DNA of 26,555 nt from an uncultured Oscillospiraceae bacterium (GTDB taxonomy: Bacteria > Bacillota > Clostridia > Oscillospirales > Ruminococcaceae). The stretch lies in assembly GCA_910587465.1 (NCBI GenBank), contig CAJUMS010000034.1:1-26555 (forward strand). The letters are read 5' to 3'. The translations under genes and the position numbers were made by a program. Shown here in pieces: positions 23,297-26,555 of this stretch. Numbering within the stretch: the stretch's first letter is position 1; every line of letters begins with the position of its first letter. Below the pieces are notes generated by a model. That model did no database searches, was not told the DNA's origin, and worked only from the letters and a program-made list of their open reading frames with translations.

Positions 23297-24090
23297 TGCA
23301 TTTGCTTACGGAAAAATACAAGCCGATATTATGCACTCCGTTCGGTCGTGACGGTTATCGCGAGACAGCGCCGTGCGCGGCGCTGTCTCCGTATATACGC
23401 TGCTTCTGGACGGAGCGGGAGATCGAGCGCGACCTGCTTGTTATCCCCGACACCTGCATGGACATCATTTTCAGGATAGACGGCACGGAGAACAGCGGAT
23501 TTTTCTGCACGATCGACGAGAACTCGTTCTATTCGGCGAACGGCGACTCGGAGCTTTTTGGGGTGCGCTTTTACGCTTGGACGGCGCATTTGTTTGCCAA
23601 ACGCGATTTTACGGGCAGCAAGAACCTCGCGTTCCCGACGGAGGAGTTTTTCGGGAACTTAGGCGCGGAGCTTGCGCCGTATATAGCAAGCGCCAAAACG
23701 TTTGAGGAACGCGCCGCTGCCGCCGAAAACGCGCTCTTGAAACGCCTTGACGGCATATGTGCGGACAACAATTTACTGAACGCGATAGACCTCATAATAG
23801 GCAATCACGGCTCGCTTGAAATATCGGAATTATGCGCTCACACAACGCTTTCGGCGCGAACGCTGGAGCGAACGTTTGCCGCCGCTATGGGGATATCCCC
23901 GAAGGCGTTCTCGTCGCTGGTGAGGTATCAGCTGCTGTGGCAGGAGATGATATCGCGACCCGATCTCAATATTCTCGACGCGGTGGAGAAGTACGGCTAT
24001 GCCGATCAGCCGCACCTGCTCAACGATTTCCGCCGCCGTCACCTTATGAACCCCAAGCAAGCGATAGATTATGCAATAAAACGCGGATAA
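23296..24090 (+). CDS. AraC-family transcriptional regulator
   Basis: 264 aa. Residues 15-130 resemble the DUF6597-type beta-rich sensor domain seen in short AraC regulators (APCAALSPYIRCFWTE, LLVIPDTCMDIIFRIDG, GVRFYAWTAHLF). Residues 165-262 hold the two helix-turn-helix motifs (LEISELCAHTTLSARTLERT, then NILDAVEKYGYADQPHLLND and FRRRHLMNPKQA). ATG 23296 shares its A with the mutL stop, so translation is coupled and it is the last gene of the mismatch-repair run. It may respond to a small molecule; its targets are unknown, and a link to repair is not implied. The TAATG overlap is the main support for this start. Confidence 0.9.
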   Translation: MHLLTEKYKPILCTPFGRDGYRETAPCAALSPYIRCFWTEREIERDLLVIPDTCMDIIFRIDGTENSGFFCTIDENSFYSANGDSELFGVRFYAWTAHLFAKRDFTGSKNLAFPTEEFFGNLGAELAPYIASAKTFEERAAAAENALLKRLDGICADNNLLNAIDLIIGNHGSLEISELCAHTTLSARTLERTFAAAMGISPKAFSSLVRYQLLWQEMISRPDLNILDAVEKYGYADQPHLLNDFRRRHLMNPKQAIDYAIKRG

Positions 24091-24179
24091 TGTCGTTTTT
24101 TTACAAGAAATTTCTCCGAATCCGAGGTATACTAATACTAGCCTTTACGGCTTATTTTAGTAGAAAAGAGGGTTAATAG

Positions 24180-24641
24180 ATGAGTAACTTTGGAGAATTT
24201 CTTGAAACGGTTGAGGAAAGCAACCGCGGTTTTGTTTCGGAGCTTAACGATTTCCTTTTGGAAAACGGCTGCGAGTGCAAGCTCAAAACGGCGAAAAGCG
24301 GCTTTGTCGTGTCGTATTTACGCGGTGACAGCAAGAAAACGCTGCTGAATTTCGTTATGCGCAAAAGCGGAACGCAGGCGAGGATTTACGCGGCACATTC
24401 TGGGGAGTACGGAGATTTTCTCGATACGCTGCCCGAAAAGATCAAGAGCAAAACGAAAAAGTCTAACGACTGCCGCAAGCTCACCGGTACGGGCGACGAT
24501 CCGCACTGCACGGGCGGCTACGAGTTCACGATGGACGGCGAGGTTTACAGGAAGTGCCGCAACAACGCGTTTCTGATACCGCTGTCGGAGGAGAACACCC
24601 CGTATATTCGGAAATTTCTGGAAATGGAGCTGAGCGTATGA
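24180..24641 (+). CDS. Conserved hypothetical protein (153 aa)
   Basis: 153 aa, soluble, no signal peptide. The N-terminal half is helix then strand (FGEFLETVEESNRGFVSELN, GFVVSYLRGD, LLNFVMRKSGTQARIYA); the C-terminal half has Cys in NDCRKLTGTGDDPHCTGGYEF and VYRKCRNNAF, four potential metal ligands counted with the first pair near residues 31 and 33. I have an impression of relatives in other Clostridia but know no function. AGAGGG lies 7 nt before ATG 24180. Its stop codon overlaps the next ATG (ATGA), coupling it to the DUF3795 genes. A possible -10 box TATACT is at 24128 without a good -35. Confidence 0.8.
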   Translation: MSNFGEFLETVEESNRGFVSELNDFLLENGCECKLKTAKSGFVVSYLRGDSKKTLLNFVMRKSGTQARIYAAHSGEYGDFLDTLPEKIKSKTKKSNDCRKLTGTGDDPHCTGGYEFTMDGEVYRKCRNNAFLIPLSEENTPYIRKFLEMELSV

Positions 24642-24922
24642 GCGAGATACAGTCAAGGTGCGGAATATTATGCGAGAGCTGCGAGTTCGTACAGTCAATG
24701 GGTTGCAAGGGCTGCGTCAACGTTAAAAATCCGTTTCACGGAGAATGTTCCGTCAAAATCTGCTGCGAGGGCAGGGAGAACGTTCACTGCGGAGAGTGTA
24801 AGGAGTTCCCGTGTGAGGCGCTGAAACAAATGGCGTTCGATACTCAATACGGCGACGGAGACGACAGACGGCTGCGCGTATGCGCAAAGTGGGCGGGTAC
24901 TGATTACCCGACGGATAATTAA
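24638..24922 (+). CDS. DUF3795 family cysteine-rich protein, copy 1
   Basis: 94 aa from ATG 24638, overlapping the previous stop by 4 nt (ATGA). Twelve Cys, including CGILCESC at 8-15, CKGC at 23-26, C37, CC at 42-43, CGEC at 51-54, C59 and C82: the pattern of DUF3795, small proteins thought to hold metal or an Fe-S cluster. No function is established. It is 40-50 percent like the next gene by eye, so the pair looks like a tandem duplication. An upstream in-frame ATG (24554) is inside the preceding gene without a ribosome site and is rejected. Confidence 0.88.
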   Translation: MSEIQSRCGILCESCEFVQSMGCKGCVNVKNPFHGECSVKICCEGRENVHCGECKEFPCEALKQMAFDTQYGDGDDRRLRVCAKWAGTDYPTDN

Positions 24923-24936
24923 AAGGAGAATATACC

Positions 24937-25194
24937 ATGATACAATCGAGATGCGGAATTTTATGCGGAGAGTGCGAATACAGGGAGAGCATGGGCTGCA
25001 AGGGCTGTACTAATATCGAAAACCCATTCTGGGGCGAATGTCCCGTAAAGGCAAGCTGCGAGAGTAAAGGTCACGAGCACTGCGGACAGTGCGCGGAGTT
25101 CCCATGTAAGCTCGCGAACGACATGGCTTACGACAAGGAGCAGGGCGACGAGGGTAAGCGCATTGAACAGTGCAAAAAGTGGGCGAACGGTTAA
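24937..25194 (+). CDS. DUF3795 family cysteine-rich protein, copy 2
   Basis: 85 aa. Cys at 6, 10, 13, 21, 24, 35, 41, 49, 52, 57 and 79 keep the spacing of copy 1 (CGILCGEC, GCKGC, NPFWGEC, HCGQC, EFPC, QCKKWA), so those positions are probably ligands. AAGGAG lies 8 nt before ATG 24937, 14 nt after copy 1. Tandem paralogs with identical cysteine pattern but diverged loops suggest separate partners or substrates; that is inference. Cytoplasmic; no function known. Confidence 0.88.
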   Translation: MIQSRCGILCGECEYRESMGCKGCTNIENPFWGECPVKASCESKGHEHCGQCAEFPCKLANDMAYDKEQGDEGKRIEQCKKWANG

Positions 25195-25207
25195 TTCGGG
25201 AGGACAT

Positions 25208-25540
25208 ATGTCATCTAAGATAGAATTTGTTGAATACGTCGCGGAGCAATGCCGCGGCGCGGGCGAGATAACCTATAAGAAGATGTTCGGTGAGTACGGG
25301 CTGTACTGCAACGGAAAGATATTCGCGCTGGTGTGTGACGATCAGTTTTTCGTGAAGATCGCCGACGAGGTAAAGGCGCTCTATCCCAAGCTCCCAGAAA
25401 AGCCGCCCTACGAGGGCACGAAGAATTATTTTCTCGTGGAGGACGTGGACGACCGCGAGTTCTTGACGGAGCTTGTCACTGCGACATACAACGCGCTCCC
25501 CGAGCCTAAGCCGAAGAAACCGAAAAAGCCGAAAAAATAA
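25208..25540 (+). CDS. TfoX N-terminal domain protein
   Basis: 110 aa. Residues 4-95 match the TfoX/Sxy N-terminal domain (KIEFVEYVAEQCRGAGEITY, then KKMFGEYGLYCNGKIFALVC and DDQFFVKI, with YFLVEDVDDREFL). In Proteobacteria full-length TfoX/Sxy drives competence gene expression with CRP; isolated N-domains like this are widespread in Firmicutes with no proven role. The C-terminal helix-hairpin part is missing; instead it ends with a Lys/Pro-rich tail (KPKKPKKPKK) that could bind nucleic acid. GGGAGG precedes ATG 25208, 13 nt after DUF3795 copy 2, so it belongs to the same cassette. The frame is open further upstream but that part overlaps the previous gene. Confidence 0.88.
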   Translation: MSSKIEFVEYVAEQCRGAGEITYKKMFGEYGLYCNGKIFALVCDDQFFVKIADEVKALYPKLPEKPPYEGTKNYFLVEDVDDREFLTELVTATYNALPEPKPKKPKKPKK

Positions 25541-25549
25541 TCGCCGTTC

Positions 25550-25578
25550 TTGACAAAATTTGTTATATATATTATAAT
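25550..25578 (+). promoter_or_regulatory. Sigma-A promoter of the last gene
   Basis: TTGACA (25550-25555), 17-bp AT-rich spacer, TATAAT (25573-25578): full consensus. The leader to ATG 25625 is about 40 nt. Confidence 0.86.
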
Positions 25579-25624
25579 CTAATTATAAATTTCGCTTTTG
25601 TATCGGTATGAATCGGAGGACATT

Positions 25625-26494
25625 ATGAAAAAGGTTTTAGTTATCATTTCGGTTTTAGTCTGTGTTTTTTGCGCCTCGGGCGTTACGGCGTTTGCGGACT
25701 GCGGTCCCAAGGCTTCGCTTACGGTATATGTGACTGGAGTAGAGGACGGCAGAGAGTATTACATAACGCTGCTTTCGGATTTTGACCCGGGTTTTTCCGA
25801 CGAATATATTGCGAAACAGCCTCCCAAGCGGCGGGCGCTCTATGAGTTTGCGTTGACGGACGAGTACTTCCTTTGGGATTCGCCCGTCGACCATTCTTAT
25901 TATAAAATGACGCACAGCGGCAGCCGGACGTGGGGATATATGCCGCCCGATAAGTTCAAGATATTGCTGTATTTCCCCGATGACGGGAGCTATATAATCA
26001 GTGAAAAGCTTGAGAGATACGCATTCAACTCGTACTTTACGGTCAGCGTGAGCGGAGGAGAAATGACCGTCGAAAAAAACGGTGGAGCGGGCGGCGTCTA
26101 CGTCGAGATCGGCGGTCTGCTGGTTCGGATCGTGATAACCGTCCTGCTGGAGTTGGGTGTGGCGCGACTGTTCGGATACCGCGGCAAAAAGGAGTATAAA
26201 CTTATCATAATAATGAACGTTTGTACGCAGATTTTCTTGAATATTATGATAGCCGTCGGAGACGTAAATCTCGGAGGATTGGGCGCGGCAGCCGCGTGTA
26301 TTTTAGCCGAGATTGTAATTTTTACGGTGGAAGCGTCGGTGTACGCGGTATTTCTTCCTCGCTTCACGGAGCGAAGAACACGCGAGGGCAGAGCGGTGGG
26401 ATACGCATTTGCCGCGAATGCCGTGTCGTTCTTTATCGGCGGTTTTCTTCTGATTATGGGAGAAGTATTCTTCAAAGAGGTTGTCAATCACTAA
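25625..26494 (+). CDS. Exported membrane protein of unknown function
   Basis: 289 aa. Residues 1-27 are a signal peptide (Lys-Lys start, Val/Ile/Cys core, cleavage near TAFA-DCG). The mature N-terminal domain to about residue 155 is extracellular and beta-rich (CGPKASLTVYVTGVEDGREYYITLLS). Four hydrophobic segments follow, around 165-185, 195-215, 220-245 and 260-285. The combination, an outside domain on a four-helix membrane part, suggests a sensor or an accessory subunit, but the family is not known to me. GGAGGA is 6 nt before ATG 25625, and an upstream in-frame TTG at 25598 is rejected because it would hide the signal peptide. Perfect promoter; no terminator before the window end. Confidence 0.82.
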   Translation: MKKVLVIISVLVCVFCASGVTAFADCGPKASLTVYVTGVEDGREYYITLLSDFDPGFSDEYIAKQPPKRRALYEFALTDEYFLWDSPVDHSYYKMTHSGSRTWGYMPPDKFKILLYFPDDGSYIISEKLERYAFNSYFTVSVSGGEMTVEKNGGAGGVYVEIGGLLVRIVITVLLELGVARLFGYRGKKEYKLIIIMNVCTQIFLNIMIAVGDVNLGGLGAAAACILAEIVIFTVEASVYAVFLPRFTERRTREGRAVGYAFAANAVSFFIGGFLLIMGEVFFKEVVNH

Positions 26495-26555
26495 AGCGCA
26501 TTTAAGACCTGCAAATAAAAGTCAAGGGGTAAAGTGAAGATTTCATCTAATTTTC
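26495..26555. other. Window-end non-coding sequence
   Basis: 61 bases after the last stop; no gene, hairpin or promoter is visible. Confidence 0.5.

Noticed and set aside
1..26555. CRISPR array, tRNA, rRNA, phage or toxin-antitoxin locus
   Set aside because: None recognised by eye on either strand.

Overview
The window looks like chromosome of a Gram-positive anaerobe of the class Clostridia, most likely an Oscillospirales/Ruminococcaceae-type gut bacterium (an inference from gene content and style, not from a marker gene). Reasons: strong AGGAGG-type ribosome sites, textbook sigma-A promoters, a cell-wall sorting signal of NPxTG type, an NADP-type glutamate dehydrogenase, a RecD2 helicase, and the Firmicute gene order miaB - ricA/ymcA-like - mutS - mutL.

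Layout. 1-1820 (-): a multi-PAS sensor histidine kinase, cut by the window edge. It faces away from a highly expressed secreted, wall-anchored protein of unknown function (2366-4045, +) that has a perfect promoter and a 170-nt structured leader. Converging on that gene is gdhA (4207-5559, -), whose promoter lies inside a perfect 18-bp inverted repeat. 5936-6253 (-) is a small XRE repressor, divergent from a 94-aa unknown protein (6403-6687, +). 6850-8217 is a secreted coiled-coil/M23 peptidoglycan hydrolase.

8409-11800 is the ilvB-ilvN-ilvC operon of branched-chain amino-acid synthesis. It carries two ~120-bp structured non-coding elements: one between ilvB and ilvN with 12-bp terminal inverted repeats and a 5-nt-periodic purine loop, and one at the operon end made of two inverted, covarying hairpins. 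11948-12232 (-) is a second XRE regulator. 12594-23296 is a long co-directional run of housekeeping and DNA-processing genes: prmA, a small membrane protein, recD2, a comF-family gene, miaB, a YlbF/YmcA (Ric) protein with a cysteine tail, mutS and mutL, followed by an AraC-type regulator that overlaps mutL by one base. 24180-25540 is a small cassette of cysteine-rich small proteins (an unknown, two tandem DUF3795 proteins, a TfoX-N protein). 25625-26494 is an exported membrane protein of unknown function.

The clearest previously undescribed signals are non-coding: the gdhA promoter palindrome, the two ilv-operon elements, and the leader of the surface protein. No tRNA, rRNA, CRISPR array, transposase or phage gene was seen.
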